A stretch of 64,000 bases of DNA from Alphaproteobacteria bacterium HT1-32 (GCA_009649675.1 WJPL01000003.1:409645-473644), one strand, 5' to 3'. Shown: positions 15,033 through 25,650, counted from the first letter of the stretch. The notes: a model not told the origin generated them from the sequence alone. Translations and numbers: made by a program.

Positions 15033-16634
15033 TCAGATGATGTCGGAGGCAACCTGCATTGTCAGAATGCGATCAGGATTGCTGGTGACCATACCGTTGG
15101 TTCGCCGCGTACCCTTTTTGAGGTCATCAATCAGTTCCATTCCTTCGACAACCTGACCCCAGACTGTATAGCGGCCATCGAATCTCGGGGCGTCATCATA
15201 AACGATGAAGAACTGACTATCCGCACTGTCCGGATCAGTCCCCCGGAGGGCCATCGAGACGGTTCCGCGTTTATGCAACCGGTCAGAAATCTCTGATTTC
15301 AGCGTTTGACCGGAACCGCCACGGCCGGAATTCGTCGGATCTCCGGTCTGTGCAATCAGGCCATCAATGACGCGGAAAAATGCCAGCCCGTCATAAAATC
15401 CTTTCCGGGTGAGCGACTTGATATGCGCGACATGGTTTGGAGCGGCTTCCGGAAACATCTTGATGACAACCGGCCCGCCGGCAAGCTGCATGATAAGCGT
15501 ATTCTCGGCATCCCCGATATCCGTCAGCTTCGAGGCAATCTGCTTTGCCTTCTCCTCGGCTTCAATAATATCTGAAGCAATACGCACACTGATCATCGCA
15601 TCCGGGTGAAGCACCCGGCCGTTTTTCTTCCGGTTCCCGCGTTTGATCTGGTCAACATGTTCCATACCGCTGATGACATCACCAAAATAGGTGTACTCCC
15701 CATTGAAGGAAGGAATATCGGTCATCAGAATAAAGAACTGGCTGTCGGCGCTATCGTTACTTTTCTTGCGCGCCATGGACACGGAACCACGAACATGCGG
15801 GGTACTGGTAAATTCAGCCGGAATGGTTATCCCTGTTCCCCCTGTTCCGTCACCCTTCGGGTCACCGCCCTGCGCAAAATAACCGTCAATCACGCGATGG
15901 AACGTCAGGCCGTCATAGAAGCCTTCACGCACCAGTTCCTTGATACGTTTGACATGTTTCGGCGCCAGGTCAGGGCGCAGCTTGATCGCTACCAGCCCTG
16001 TCCGAAGTTCGAGAATCAGCGTGTCGGCGGGGTCTTTCAGGGTTTCCAGAAGTTTGCTCAGCTTTTGCTGGATTGAATCCACATCCGCCAAGACCCGGAT
16101 AGAAACCACCCGGTCCGGCTCCGTGACAATCCCGTTTGCGTCCTGTTCCGCCGTCTTGATCCGGGTCACAAATTCCATTCCGGAGACAACTTTACCGAAC
16201 ACCGTATACTGGCCATCAAGGCCTTCGATACGCCGCATGGATATGAAAAACTGGCTGTCAGCGGAATCCGGATCCGACTTCCGTGCCATGGACACAGTGC
16301 CCAGATCGTGAGGTTCCTTGGAGAATTCAGCCTTGATGGTCTCTCCGGTCCCTCCGGTCCCATTGCCTCGCGGATCACCGGTTTGCGCTATGTAATCCTT
16401 GATAACCCGGAACCACAGCAGACCATCATAGAAACCTTCGCGAACCAGCCTCTTGATACGGGCAACATGATTTGGTGCGAGATCCGGTCGCAGCTCAATA
16501 ACCACATTTCCGGTCTCAAGCTGCATGATGAGTGTATTCTCAGGGTCAAGCCCACCCTTCTTGTCCTGCGCATGAGCAGCAGAACCCAGAATCATAAGGA
16601 TTGAAGCGACGAGGCAAAACGCCCTGACTAACAT
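15033..16634 (-). CDS. exported protein with three tandem cyclophilin (peptidyl-prolyl isomerase) domains
   Basis: 533 residues from ATG 16634, which has TGGAGGG upstream; the frame extends further but lacks support. A signal peptide (LVRAFCLVASILMILGSAAHAQ) directs it to the periplasm. Three cyclophilin-type domains follow at about residues 32-185, 205-360 and 378-530. Each has the catalytic arginine in 'FRVI/HRVI', the Q in 'DSADSQFFI', and a 'YTVFG/YTYFG/YTVWG' segment. Bacterial PpiA has one such domain of about 170 residues, so a triple unit is unusual. The three domains differ clearly in sequence, so the duplication is not recent. It lies next to coaD and gyrA, where Alphaproteobacteria usually have one or two single-domain isomerase genes. 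Confidence 0.92.
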   Translation of the reverse strand: MLVRAFCLVASILMILGSAAHAQDKKGGLDPENTLIMQLETGNVVIELRPDLAPNHVARIKRLVREGFYDGLLWFRVIKDYIAQTGDPRGNGTGGTGETIKAEFSKEPHDLGTVSMARKSDPDSADSQFFISMRRIEGLDGQYTVFGKVVSGMEFVTRIKTAEQDANGIVTEPDRVVSIRVLADVDSIQQKLSKLLETLKDPADTLILELRTGLVAIKLRPDLAPKHVKRIKELVREGFYDGLTFHRVIDGYFAQGGDPKGDGTGGTGITIPAEFTSTPHVRGSVSMARKKSNDSADSQFFILMTDIPSFNGEYTYFGDVISGMEHVDQIKRGNRKKNGRVLHPDAMISVRIASDIIEAEEKAKQIASKLTDIGDAENTLIMQLAGGPVVIKMFPEAAPNHVAHIKSLTRKGFYDGLAFFRVIDGLIAQTGDPTNSGRGGSGQTLKSEISDRLHKRGTVSMALRGTDPDSADSQFFIVYDDAPRFDGRYTVWGQVVEGMELIDDLKKGTRRTNGMVTSNPDRILTMQVASDII

Positions 16635-16804
16635 CGATTCATACCCTCCATTACCGACAGAAATGCTTATACCACGTGATATCACACTCAACCACCGATC
16701 CGGTGCCGAGGCGCAGACTATCACATCTATCCAACACCGACAGTATAACCAAGAAAAGGCTGAATTAAGACCTAACGGGCAAAAAACACCCGTATCGCGC
16801 CATT

Positions 16805-17299
16805 TTATTGTTTCTCAGCAAGAGCCTTGACGACACGCGCAGAGGAGAAATGACTGACATCCCCGCCCAGGCGGGCAATTTCTTTTACAAATCTTGATGA
16901 AATAAACTGATTCCGGTCCGAGGCCATCAGGAATACTGTCTCGATTCTCGGGTTCAGACGCGCATTCATACCTGCCATCTGAAACTCGTATTCAAAGTCC
17001 GAGACCGCCCGCAACCCGCGAATGATGACCGAGGCTCCGCAGGATTCAGCGAAGTTCATCAACAGAGTATCGAACGGCTGAACTTCAACAATCGTATCTG
17101 ACGGGGGCAGTGTCGCCACTTCCGCTTCGATCAGCGCAACCCGCTCTTCCAGGGAAAACATCGGCCCCTTGCCGTCATTAACGGCGGCTCCGATAATCAG
17201 CCGGTCAACCACCCGGCGGGCCCGGGCAATGATATCAAGATGCCCATTGGTAATCGGGTCAAAAGTGCCGGGGTAAAGCCCAACGCGCTGATCAGCCAT
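16805..17299 (-). CDS. coaD: phosphopantetheine adenylyltransferase
   Basis: 164 residues from ATG 17299; the frame extends 13 codons upstream inside gyrA. The nucleotidyltransferase signature '[18 protein letters not shown]' includes the T/H-x-G-H site, and '[13 protein letters not shown]' matches the second conserved motif. It makes dephospho-CoA from 4'-phosphopantetheine and ATP, the fourth step of coenzyme A synthesis. Its start overlaps the gyrA stop by eight bases, so it is translated from the gyrA transcript, an order common in Alphaproteobacteria. Confidence 0.96.
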   Translation of the reverse strand: MADQRVGLYPGTFDPITNGHLDIIARARRVVDRLIIGAAVNDGKGPMFSLEERVALIEAEVATLPPSDTIVEVQPFDTLLMNFAESCGASVIIRGLRAVSDFEYEFQMAGMNARLNPRIETVFLMASDRNQFISSRFVKEIARLGGDVSHFSSARVVKALAEKQ

Positions 17300-20108
17300 C
17301 ACCCGGCTCCTCCTGCTGCTGCACGGCATTCTCCGCATCTGCCGGAGTTACCGCTTCGCCATCAGCCAGAGTCGATTCTGCAGCATCTTCCGCCGCTTCA
17401 TCATCATCAATCATGCCGGTTACCGAGACGACATGTTCGTCTTCGGCGGTGGTCAGCAGGCGGACGCCCTGCGTTTTACGGCCGGCAATGCGAATACCTT
17501 CAACCGGAATACGGATCAGCGTGCCACCGTCCGTCACCATGACCAGTTGACTGTCGCTCTCGACACGGAAGGAAGCCACAACGTCACCGTTGCGGTCAGA
17601 CGGGTCAATGTTCCAGATACCCTGCCCGCCACGATTCGTGACCCGGTATTCATAAGCTGAACTGCGTTTTCCGAAACCATTTTCGGTGACTGTCAGAATA
17701 AACTGCTCAGCGGCTTCCAGCTCCGCGACATCCGAATCGCTCAGCCGTTCCAGCGCCGGCATCTCGGCCGTAGTCGAATCCGGCACCTCGCCATTCTCAC
17801 CCTGCTCGCCCGCTTCGGCATTCTCGGCCCGGCGTTTGGCATTTGCGTAACGCAGATACTCGTCCCGCGCTTCAATATCGATCGCCGTATGATCGATAAT
17901 CGACATCCCCATGACCCGGTCACCCTTCTGGAGCCGGATGCCACGAACACCTGTTGAATTCCGGCTGGAGAACACACGCACATCCACGACCGGGAAGCGG
18001 ATACATTTTCCGGACTTCGCAACCAGCAACACGTCCTGATCTTCACGGCAGGCAGCCACGCTGACCAGACTGTCGCCATCATCAAGCTTCATGGCGATCT
18101 TGCCGTTTGCCCGGACACTGACGAAATCAGACAGGCTGTTTCGCCGCACGCCACCACTGGCGGTCGCGAACATGACATGCAGATCGTTCCAGGACTCCTC
18201 GTCCTCGGGCATCGGCATGATCGTCGTAATCGTCTCGTTCTCGGCCAGCGGCAGCAGGTTCACCAGCGCCTTGCCACGTGACTGCGGAGAGCCGACCGGG
18301 AGCTTGTAGACCTTCATCTTGTAAGCCATGCCGGCAGACGAGAAGAACAGGACCGGTGTGTGCGTATTCACCACGAAGACGCTGGAGACAAAATCCTCAT
18401 CCCGCGTCGACATGCCGGACCGCCCCTTTCCGCCCCGGCGCTGTGCGCGATAGGTGGAAATCGGCACGCGCTTGACGTAGCCGCTGTGGCTGAGTGTCAC
18501 CACCATGTCTTCACGCTGGATCAGCGCCTCGATATCCTGCTCGAAATCGATATCTTCGAGTGTCGTCCGGCGTTCGTTGCCGAACAGATCCCGCATTTCC
18601 TCAAACTCACCGCGCATCACCTCAACCAGCTTCGCGCGGGACTGAAGAATTTCGAGAAATTCCTCGATCTGGGCAGCAATCGACTGAGTTTCCTCAACCA
18701 GCTTGTCCCGTTCCAGACCTGTCAGGCGGTGCAGACGCAGATCAAGGATGGCCCGCGCCTGAGTTTCGGACAGCTTGTAATGACCATCGATCACCTGATG
18801 GCCCGGATCGTCGATCAGGGCAATGAAATCAGCCACTTCATCTGCCGGCCAGTTCTCAGCCATCAGCCGTTCACGGGCTGTTGCCGGGTCCGGCGCAGAG
18901 CGAATCATCGCGATGACCGCATCAAGATTGGTAATCGCCACCAGCAAACCGGCCAAGACATGCGCCCTGTCACGGGCCTTGGCGAGTTCGAACCGGGTCC
19001 GGCGGGTGATGACTTCCTCGCGGAAATCGACAAACGCGCCGATCATGTCCTTGAGATTCATCAGTTCCGGCTTGCCGCGGTTCAGCGCCAGCATGTTCAT
19101 GCCGAAACTGGTTTGCAGGGATGAATGCCGGTACAGCTGATTCAGCACCACGTCGCCGATATGGCCTCGCTTGACCTCGACGACAACACGAACGCCGTCG
19201 CGATCGGACTCATCCCGAAGATCGCTGATGCCTTCAATCTTCTTCTCGCGCACGGCATCGGCGATCTGCTCGACCATGCGTGACTTGTTCACCTGATAAG
19301 GAATCTGCGAAATCACGATTTTCTCGCGATCATTCGCCATCCGCTCAATCTCGGCACGACCGCGCATGATGATCGATCCGCGCCCCGTGTGATAGGCAGA
19401 ACGGATACCGGACTTTCCGAAGACGATACTGCCCGTCGGGAAATCCGGTCCGGGAATGATATCGATCAGTTCATCAATGGTGATCGCCGTGTTTTCGATA
19501 TAGGCAATACAGCCATCCAGAACCTCGCCAAGGTTATGGGTCGGGATATTTGTCGCCATCCCGACAGCAATACCACCGGCACCGTTGACCAGCAGGTTGG
19601 GGATCTTCGACGGCAGTACCGTCGGCTCCTTCACCGTATCGTCATAGTTGTTCTGATAATCGACCGTATCCTTGTCGATGTCAGACAGCATTTCATGGGC
19701 CGCGCGCGTCATCCGCGCTTCGGTATACCGCATGGCTGCCGGCGGATCGCCGTCCATCGAGCCGAAATTACCCTGCCCGTCGATCAGTTCGAGGCGCATG
19801 GAGAAATCCTGCGCCATACGCACCATCGCGTCATAAATCGCCGAATCACCGTGGGGATGATATTTACCCATCACGTCACCGACGATACGTGCCGATTTCC
19901 GGAACGGCCGGTTGTAGTCGTACCCGCCTTCCTTCATGGCAAACAGAATACGCCGGTGAACCGGTTTCAGACCGTCCCGAACATCGGGCAACGCCCGGCT
20001 CACGATCACGCTCATCGCGTAATCGAGATAGGAACGGCGCATTTCGTCTTCGATGGATACCGGCGCTATATCAGTGGCGGCCGGCCCGCCCAGGATTTCG
20101 TCGCTCAA
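17292..20108 (-). CDS. gyrA: DNA gyrase subunit A
   Basis: 938 residues from TTG 20108 (reading MSDEILGG), which has GGAAG ten bases upstream; a TTG at 20135 would add nine residues and lacks a ribosome-binding site. The breakage-reunion domain starts '[19 protein letters not shown]'; the active-site tyrosine lies in '[11 protein letters not shown]'. The quinolone region '[17 protein letters not shown]' has Ser and Asp at the usual positions, the sensitive form. The GyrA box 'QRRGGKG' opens the C-terminal DNA-wrapping domain, which separates it from ParC. The tail is acidic with an insert of about 30 residues near '[14 protein letters not shown]'. It introduces negative supercoils together with GyrB. 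Confidence 0.97.
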   Translation of the reverse strand: MSDEILGGPAATDIAPVSIEDEMRRSYLDYAMSVIVSRALPDVRDGLKPVHRRILFAMKEGGYDYNRPFRKSARIVGDVMGKYHPHGDSAIYDAMVRMAQDFSMRLELIDGQGNFGSMDGDPPAAMRYTEARMTRAAHEMLSDIDKDTVDYQNNYDDTVKEPTVLPSKIPNLLVNGAGGIAVGMATNIPTHNLGEVLDGCIAYIENTAITIDELIDIIPGPDFPTGSIVFGKSGIRSAYHTGRGSIIMRGRAEIERMANDREKIVISQIPYQVNKSRMVEQIADAVREKKIEGISDLRDESDRDGVRVVVEVKRGHIGDVVLNQLYRHSSLQTSFGMNMLALNRGKPELMNLKDMIGAFVDFREEVITRRTRFELAKARDRAHVLAGLLVAITNLDAVIAMIRSAPDPATARERLMAENWPADEVADFIALIDDPGHQVIDGHYKLSETQARAILDLRLHRLTGLERDKLVEETQSIAAQIEEFLEILQSRAKLVEVMRGEFEEMRDLFGNERRTTLEDIDFEQDIEALIQREDMVVTLSHSGYVKRVPISTYRAQRRGGKGRSGMSTRDEDFVSSVFVVNTHTPVLFFSSAGMAYKMKVYKLPVGSPQSRGKALVNLLPLAENETITTIMPMPEDEESWNDLHVMFATASGGVRRNSLSDFVSVRANGKIAMKLDDGDSLVSVAACREDQDVLLVAKSGKCIRFPVVDVRVFSSRNSTGVRGIRLQKGDRVMGMSIIDHTAIDIEARDEYLRYANAKRRAENAEAGEQGENGEVPDSTTAEMPALERLSDSDVAELEAAEQFILTVTENGFGKRSSAYEYRVTNRGGQGIWNIDPSDRNGDVVASFRVESDSQLVMVTDGGTLIRIPVEGIRIAGRKTQGVRLLTTAEDEHVVSVTGMIDDDEAAEDAAESTLADGEAVTPADAENAVQQQEEPGDG

Positions 20109-20198
20109 GAGACGGACACTTCCGTTTATTTTCAACTAGGTAGAATGCATTTCTGCATATCGTCACTGACGACTTACCGCGCCACGATTCGACCCGTT

Positions 20199-20228
20199 TT
20201 TATAGCATTTCAGCCCGGCGAGAACAAA
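20199..20228 (-). promoter_or_regulatory. candidate gyrA promoter
   Basis: On the minus strand a -35-like TTGTTC (20228-20223) is followed after 18 bases by TATAAA (20204-20199), a good -10. Transcription would start near 20190, giving a leader of about 80 bases before the TTG at 20108. The -35 matches the consensus only in part. Confidence 0.35.
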
Positions 20229-20390
20229 CCGCAGGAATTGAAGCCTGTATTTCAGAAATCCGGGTTGCAGCGAGGTCGCAGATACTAGGCAGATCAGGCC
20301 ATATCGGAGCAAAACGCCAGTTGAAGATGATTGCCACAATTCTCATCCAGCATGCTCACAGCCCACTGAACCGCCTGTCCTTCTGGTGGC

Positions 20391-20417
20391 TCCGGGCGGA
20401 TCTATCACCCGCCCGGA
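20391..20417 (-). terminator. hairpin downstream of ssb
   Basis: TCCGGGCGG (20391-20399) pairs perfectly with CCGCCCGGA (20409-20417) around a nine-base loop. On the ssb strand it lies 20 bases after the stop codon. No T-run follows, so termination may be weak or factor-assisted. Confidence 0.45.
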
Positions 20418-20436
20418 ATATCTCGGCACCGCCGGA

Positions 20437-20958
20437 TCAGAAGGGAATTTCGTCGTCCAGATCGTCACCCCGGTCGAACCCGCCGCCGGCAGACCCGCCG
20501 CCACGACCATAGTCGCCACCACCACCGCTGCCGCCACTGCTGCCGCCGCCATAGCCACCATCGTCGCCACCATAACCGCCGCCACCGCCGCCGGATCCAC
20601 CACCATCGCGGCCATCCAGCATGGTCAGTGTCGAACCGAAACCATCCAGAACAACTTCCGTTGAATAGCGATCATTTCCGCTCTGATCCTGCCATTTCCG
20701 GGTCTGGAGCTTGCCTTCGATATAGAGCTTCGAGCCCTTTTTGACATAACGCTCGATCACGTCACTCAGGCCCGGAGAAAAGCAGACAATCCGATGCCAT
20801 TCCGTTTTTTCCCGGCGCTCGCCGGATTGCTTGTCTTTCCAGCTTTCCGATGTTGCGAGCCGAATATTGGCGATCTTGCTGCCACTTTGCGCAAACCGGA
20901 TCTCCGGATCCGCGCCGACATTCCCAATGAGAATAACCTTGTTAACCGAGCCTGCCAT
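20437..20958 (-). CDS. ssb: single-stranded DNA-binding protein
   Basis: 173 residues. Residues 1-110 are the OB fold ('[19 protein letters not shown]', '[19 protein letters not shown]', '[12 protein letters not shown]'). Residues about 115-165 are a glycine/serine/aspartate linker of GGG and GYGG units. The C-terminal tip is DLDDEIPF, the acidic peptide that recruits SSB partners. It coats single-stranded DNA in replication, repair and recombination as a tetramer. A LexA-type box lies about 100 bases upstream (21059-21073), so SOS induction is likely, as for ssb in related bacteria. Confidence 0.97.
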   Translation of the reverse strand: MAGSVNKVILIGNVGADPEIRFAQSGSKIANIRLATSESWKDKQSGERREKTEWHRIVCFSPGLSDVIERYVKKGSKLYIEGKLQTRKWQDQSGNDRYSTEVVLDGFGSTLTMLDGRDGGGSGGGGGGYGGDDGGYGGGSSGGSGGGGDYGRGGGSAGGGFDRGDDLDDEIPF

Positions 20959-21058
20959 TTTTCTTCCCTGGCGTTGTCATGAGGTGCCTTTTATATGCGG
21001 GCACTGTACAGTTTTTTACGCTGCCTTCCAGACGCACTTATCCACAGATAGCACCAGA

Positions 21059-21073
21059 GAACCTCAGATGAAC
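21059..21073. promoter_or_regulatory. LexA (SOS) box candidate at the ssb / DMT transporter divide
   Basis: A perfect GAAC (21059-21062)-N7-GAAC (21070-21073), which is GTTC-N7-GTTC on the ssb strand, the alphaproteobacterial LexA consensus. It covers the start codon of the DMT gene (21068-21070) and lies about 100 bases before ssb. A weak ssb -10-like GATAAG (21042-21037) would place the box over the -35 region. Confidence 0.5.
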
Positions 21074-21961
21074 CTCCGCGAATGGACGATGCTTTCCGCC
21101 CTCGCCCTGATGTGGGGAAGTGCTTTCATGTTTACGAAGCTGGCACTGGCTGGCGCATCGCCGATGGAAGTCGCGCTGGTCCGCTCCGCCATGGGGCTGG
21201 TGATACTGCTGGTTGCTGTCCTGTATCTGCGCAGTAGCGGGCATCAGCTGAGCATGCCGCCAAAAGTCATCACTTTCTGGCTGGGCCTGACCGGTGCTGC
21301 CCTGCCCTTCATCCTTATGGCCTGGGGGCAGCAGTTCATCGACAGCGCACTGGCTGGCATTCTGGTTTCTGCCGTCCCGGTTTTCACCGTCCTCATCGGT
21401 CATTTCGTTGAGGGTGAGACCAGAATGACCCGCCGGTCCATCACCGGCGTTCTGCTTGGCCTGACCGGTGTTGCCTTTGTTATTGGGCCCAATGCCCTCG
21501 GCGGACTGACAGACGGTCTGATCGGGCAACTGGCCATCATCCTGGCCGCACTGGGATATGGCTGCGCCTCACTGATTGGCCGGAGGGTATCCGGTCATTC
21601 CCCGGTATTGCTGGGGGCCGGACAGATGATTGTCAGCCTGATGGTCATTGCCCCCGCTTATGTCGCCGTCGAAGGTCCGGGCCTGCCGGAAATGTCGGGC
21701 ATGTCCTGGCTTTTTGTCTGTATCCTTGCTCTGGTCGCCTCTGCCCTGCCGCCGATCCTGATGTTCCGGCTGCTCCGTACCGTCACCGCAGCCCAGCTGT
21801 CACTTGTCAGCTATCTTGTTCCCGTCGTCGCCATGCTCTGGGGTGTGCTGCTGTTCGGAGAAAGCCTTCATATTGAACAGATCGCCGGGTTTGCCCTGAT
21901 TCTGGCAAGTCTCTGGGCTATCAACCGTCGGCGACCTGAAGATATCCACACCAGAAAATAA
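21068..21961 (+). CDS. EamA/DMT-family inner-membrane transporter
   Basis: 297 residues from ATG 21068, with ten hydrophobic segments forming two EamA repeats. The first starts 'LALMWGSAFMFTKLALAG', the second 'GQLAIILAALGYGCASLIGRR'. Family members export or import metabolites and drugs; the substrate cannot be told from sequence. The longer frame to 20831 runs through the ssb promoter and is rejected. It sits between ssb and uvrA, and its start codon lies inside a LexA-type box. It may be co-transcribed with uvrA, 71 bases downstream, although uvrA has its own control region. Confidence 0.88.
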   Translation: MNLREWTMLSALALMWGSAFMFTKLALAGASPMEVALVRSAMGLVILLVAVLYLRSSGHQLSMPPKVITFWLGLTGAALPFILMAWGQQFIDSALAGILVSAVPVFTVLIGHFVEGETRMTRRSITGVLLGLTGVAFVIGPNALGGLTDGLIGQLAIILAALGYGCASLIGRRVSGHSPVLLGAGQMIVSLMVIAPAYVAVEGPGLPEMSGMSWLFVCILALVASALPPILMFRLLRTVTAAQLSLVSYLVPVVAMLWGVLLFGESLHIEQIAGFALILASLWAINRRRPEDIHTRK

Positions 21962-22004
21962 AAACAGACTCGCCAGTCCGGGCCACAGCCTCCATATAAG
22001 GCGG

Positions 22005-22019
22005 GAACCAACACGGAAC
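22005..22019 (+). promoter_or_regulatory. LexA (SOS) box upstream of uvrA
   Basis: A perfect GAAC (22005-22008)-N7-GAAC (22016-22019) ends 13 bases before the uvrA ATG. TATAAG at 21995-22000, a good -10, lies just upstream, so a bound repressor would cover the transcription start. uvrA is a standard member of the alphaproteobacterial SOS regulon. Confidence 0.7.
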
Positions 22020-22032
22020 ATCTGGCTTATTC

Positions 22033-24885
22033 ATGACATCACCGACGATTTCCATTCGTGGCGCCCGCGAACATAACCTGAAAAATGTTGATATCGACCT
22101 GCCCCGGGACTCTCTGGTCGTCCTGACCGGGTTGAGCGGATCGGGCAAATCCTCTCTCGCTTTTGATACGGTTTATGCAGAGGGACAGCGGCGATATGTC
22201 GAGAGTCTCTCCGCCTATGCCCGGCAGTTTCTGGAACTGATGCAGAAACCTGATGTTGACCTGATCGAGGGTTTGTCACCGGCAATTTCGATTGATCAGA
22301 AAACCACATCGAAGAACCCGCGCTCGACCGTCGGTACGGTCACCGAAATCTATGACTATATGCGCCTGATGTTCGCCCGTGTCGGTATCCCTTATTCGCC
22401 GGCCACCGGCCTGCCGATTGAAAGTCAGACAATCAGCCAGATGGTCGACCGGATCATGGAAATGCCGGAAGATACCCGCATCTTCATCAATGCGCCGGTT
22501 GTTCGGGGCCGCAAGGGTGAATATCGCAAGGAACTGGCTGATTTCCGTCGCCGTGGCTTTCAGCGCGTCAAGATCGACGGCACGGTTTATCGTATTGAAG
22601 ACGCACCTGCCCTCGACAAGAAGTTCAAACATAATATCGACGTGGTCGTTGACCGCGTGGTTATCCGGGAAGACATCGCGGCCCGGCTGGCGGAAAGTCT
22701 GGAGGCAGCGCTCGAACTGACGGAAGGCATTGTCTATATCGAGAATGCGGACACTGAGGAACAGACTGTATTCTCCTCAAAATTCGCCTGCCCCGAATCC
22801 GGTTTCACCATCGATGAAATCGAACCCCGGCTGTTCTCGTTCAACAACCCGTTCGGCGCCTGCCCGTCCTGCGACGGACTGGGTGTCGAGCTGATGTTTG
22901 ACGACAATCTGGTGATCCCCGACACCGAGAAACCTCTGTCCCTTGGCGCTATCGACCCCTGGTCAAATTCCAGTTCCCGCTATTACGACCAGACCCTGCG
23001 CAGTCTGGCGAGGCACTATGATTTCAGTCTGGCAACCCCCTGGTCGGAACTGCCGGAGAAGGTCCGGAATGTCATCATGTATGGTTCCGGCACAGAAGAC
23101 ATTACGCTGGAATATGATGATGGTCTGCGCACCTATAAAACCAAGAAGCCTTTCGAGGGCGTTGTTCCGAACATGCAGCGCCGGTTCCGCGAAACCGATT
23201 CAAGCTGGGTACGCGAGGAACTGAGCAAATATCAGTCGAACAATGACTGTTCCGTCTGTGGTGGCCACCGTCTCAAACAGGAAGCCCTGGCCGTCAAGAT
23301 TGGCGGTCTGCATATCGGCGAAGTGACGGCGATGGGCATCTCGGAAGCACGGGACTGGTTCTCGACCATCAACGAAAGCCTGAACGAACAGCGTCAGGCC
23401 ATCGCCTACCGTATTCTGAGAGAGATCAACGAGCGGCTCGGCTTCCTGTGCAATGTCGGTCTTGAATATCTGACCCTGTCTCGTTCGTCCGCCACACTGT
23501 CAGGTGGTGAAAGCCAGCGCATCCGTCTCGCCAGCCAGATCGGTTCGGGGCTGACCGGCGTGCTCTATGTGCTGGACGAACCATCAATCGGCCTGCATTC
23601 CCGCGACAATGAACGTCTGCTGATGACGCTGAAACGGCTGCGCGACCTCGGCAATACCGTACTGGTTGTCGAGCATGATGAAGAAGCCATGCGGACTGCC
23701 GACTTTCTGGTCGATATGGGACCGGGTGCCGGTATTCACGGCGGCCATGTTGTTGCCGCAGACGTTCCTGACAAGGTGATCGCGAATCCGGACAGCCTGA
23801 CCGGCCAGTATCTGGCCGGTTACCGCCAGATCGATATTCCCAAGAAACGTCGCAGCGCCAACCGCAACCGGTTTCTCACTATCAAGGGAGCGCGGGCCAA
23901 CAATCTGCAGAACGTTACTGCAAAGATACCGATGGGCACGCTGACCTGCATCACCGGCGTTTCAGGTGGCGGCAAGTCGTCACTGGTGATTGAAACCCTC
24001 TACAAGGCGCTGGCCCGGCGGATGAATGGTGCCCGCGCCCTGCCCGGCGAACATGACAGCATCACCGGTGTCGAGTTTCTCGACAAGATCATCGATATCG
24101 ACCAGTCACCGATTGGCCGCACACCGCGCTCCAACCCGGCGACCTATACCGGGGCCTTCACCCCGATCCGCGAATGGTTTGCCGGACTGCCGGTGGCCAA
24201 GGAACGTGGCTATTCCCCCGGTCGTTTCAGCTTCAACGTCAAGGGCGGGCGCTGCGAGGCCTGTCAGGGCGATGGCGTGGTCAAGATCGAGATGCATTTC
24301 CTGCCGGACGTTTATGTCCAGTGCGATGTCTGCAAGGGCAAACGCTACAACCGGGAAACCCTGGAAATCCGCTTCCGCGGCAAATCCATCGCCGACGTGC
24401 TCGACATGACGGTTGAGGAAGGGGCTGAATTCTTCAAGGCAGTACCGCTGATCCGTGAAAAAATGGACACCCTTGCCCGGGTCGGCCTTGGCTACATTCA
24501 TATCGGGCAGCGCGCGACGACATTGTCCGGCGGTGAAGCCCAGCGCATCAAGCTGTCAAAAGAACTGTCCAAACGCGCGACAGGGAAAACGCTCTATATC
24601 CTCGACGAGCCGACAACCGGCCTGCATTTCGAAGATATCCGCAGATTGCTGGAAGTCCTTCAGGAACTGGTGGAATCCGGCAATACGGTGGTGGTGATCG
24701 AACATAACATGGACGTCATCAAGACCGCCGATCATGTCATTGATATCGGTCCGGAAGGTGGCACCGGCGGCGGGCGTATCGTCGCGACAGGCACGCCGGA
24801 AGACATCATCGAAGTGGCTGAAAGCTACACCGGCAAGTTTCTCAAGCCCCTGCTCGAGCGCAAACCGGTGAAGAAAAGCGCCTGA
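22033..24885 (+). CDS. uvrA: excinuclease ABC subunit A
   Basis: 950 residues, normal length. Two ABC ATPase modules are present: Walker A '[14 protein letters not shown]' near residue 35 and '[14 protein letters not shown]' near 650; signatures '[14 protein letters not shown]' and '[14 protein letters not shown]'; Walker B 'LDEPSIGLH' and 'LDEPTTGLH'. The zinc site in the insertion/first module reads CPES...CPSC, with one Cys replaced by Ser, whereas the other zinc modules (CSVCGG; CEAC...CDVC) are complete. It recognises bulky DNA lesions and loads UvrB in nucleotide excision repair. It is preceded by a LexA box and -10 element. Confidence 0.97.
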   Translation: MTSPTISIRGAREHNLKNVDIDLPRDSLVVLTGLSGSGKSSLAFDTVYAEGQRRYVESLSAYARQFLELMQKPDVDLIEGLSPAISIDQKTTSKNPRSTVGTVTEIYDYMRLMFARVGIPYSPATGLPIESQTISQMVDRIMEMPEDTRIFINAPVVRGRKGEYRKELADFRRRGFQRVKIDGTVYRIEDAPALDKKFKHNIDVVVDRVVIREDIAARLAESLEAALELTEGIVYIENADTEEQTVFSSKFACPESGFTIDEIEPRLFSFNNPFGACPSCDGLGVELMFDDNLVIPDTEKPLSLGAIDPWSNSSSRYYDQTLRSLARHYDFSLATPWSELPEKVRNVIMYGSGTEDITLEYDDGLRTYKTKKPFEGVVPNMQRRFRETDSSWVREELSKYQSNNDCSVCGGHRLKQEALAVKIGGLHIGEVTAMGISEARDWFSTINESLNEQRQAIAYRILREINERLGFLCNVGLEYLTLSRSSATLSGGESQRIRLASQIGSGLTGVLYVLDEPSIGLHSRDNERLLMTLKRLRDLGNTVLVVEHDEEAMRTADFLVDMGPGAGIHGGHVVAADVPDKVIANPDSLTGQYLAGYRQIDIPKKRRSANRNRFLTIKGARANNLQNVTAKIPMGTLTCITGVSGGGKSSLVIETLYKALARRMNGARALPGEHDSITGVEFLDKIIDIDQSPIGRTPRSNPATYTGAFTPIREWFAGLPVAKERGYSPGRFSFNVKGGRCEACQGDGVVKIEMHFLPDVYVQCDVCKGKRYNRETLEIRFRGKSIADVLDMTVEEGAEFFKAVPLIREKMDTLARVGLGYIHIGQRATTLSGGEAQRIKLSKELSKRATGKTLYILDEPTTGLHFEDIRRLLEVLQELVESGNTVVVIEHNMDVIKTADHVIDIGPEGGTGGGRIVATGTPEDIIEVAESYTGKFLKPLLERKPVKKSA

Positions 24886-24894
24886 GGAGCTGCG

Positions 24895-25650
24895 TCAGGT
24901 ATCCAGCCGGCCTGACGTCTGTTTCTCCCGCGCGATGTCCAGCCGTTCAAAGGTCTTGGCCGATGTTTTCGGCTGAGCTTTTTCCGCATCTGTACGGCGG
25001 TCCGGCGGGGTAACAATACCGCCGGAGACGACCATCTTGATGGCATCTTCGACCTTCATGGTCAGCGGTATGACATCTTCCTTCGGCAGGAACAGCAGAA
25101 ACCCGGACGTCGGGTTTGGCGTGGTCGGCAGGAACACATTGACCACCCGCTCCTGCGTCAGGTTCTGTACCTCGCCTTCGGTGGTGCCGGTCAGAAAACC
25201 GATAGCCCAGATACCACGCCGGGGATATTCGATCAGGACGGCCTGCCGGAAAGCATCCGACTTCTGCGCCATGACAGTTTCGAATATCTGCTTCAGGGCA
25301 CTGTACAGCTTACTGACCACCGGCATCTGGGCCAGGATCCGCTCTGACAGGCGAACGATGAAACGACCGGCAAAACCAGCGGTCAGCATACCGATCAGCG
25401 TCAGCACGATGATGACCACCAGCAGACCGAGGCCGGGAATACCGAAGCCCTGCAACGCCGTAGGTAAATAGGTTTCCGGATTATAGGTATGCGGGATCAG
25501 ATGCACGACACGGTCATCAACCCAGCCGATGAACCACCAGGCCAGCATCACGGTAATACCTATCGGGGCCGTAACCAGAATACCGGCCAGAAAATAGCCG
25601 CGCAGCCTGCTGCCAAAACCGGCCTTACGTTCCGTATTACGGGTTAACAT
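24895..25650 (-). CDS. DUF502 family membrane protein
   Basis: 251 residues with two membrane segments near residues 20-42 ('YFLAGILVTAPIGITVML') and 73-95 ('GLGLLVVIIVLTLIGML'). The cytoplasmic part carries family-typical 'MPVVSKLYSALKQIFETV' and 'FLPTTPNPTSGFLLF'. DUF502 proteins are common in bacteria and plants and lack a firm bacterial function. It is convergent with uvrA, nine bases apart. The C-terminal 40 residues are charged and low complexity. Start at 25650 gives the usual basic N-terminus before the first membrane segment. Confidence 0.9.
   Translation of the reverse strand: MLTRNTERKAGFGSRLRGYFLAGILVTAPIGITVMLAWWFIGWVDDRVVHLIPHTYNPETYLPTALQGFGIPGLGLLVVIIVLTLIGMLTAGFAGRFIVRLSERILAQMPVVSKLYSALKQIFETVMAQKSDAFRQAVLIEYPRRGIWAIGFLTGTTEGEVQNLTQERVVNVFLPTTPNPTSGFLLFLPKEDVIPLTMKVEDAIKMVVSGGIVTPPDRRTDAEKAQPKTSAKTFERLDIAREKQTSGRLDT

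Larger units (their letters stand above)
20136..20436. other. intergenic region between gyrA and ssb
   Basis: About 300 bases with no convincing gene. The gyrA side carries a promoter candidate (20199-20228) and a small dyad ATGCA-TTTC-TGCAT (20145-20158) close to the start codon. The ssb side carries a hairpin (20391-20417). The middle shows nothing I can interpret. Confidence 0.5.

Noticed and set aside
20145-20158. ATGCA-TTTC-TGCAT dyad near the gyrA start as a gyrase supercoil-sensing or operator site
   Set aside because: Five-base arms with a four-base loop are too short to claim a function.
20437-20664. Open frames opposite the glycine-rich ssb linker
   Set aside because: They mirror the GGC/GGT repeat of the SSB linker and have no start context or family features.
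21003-21012. Perfect palindrome ACTGTACAGT between ssb and the DMT gene
   Set aside because: It resembles half of an E. coli-type LexA site but lacks the eight-base spacer, and a ten-base palindrome by itself is expected often enough by chance.
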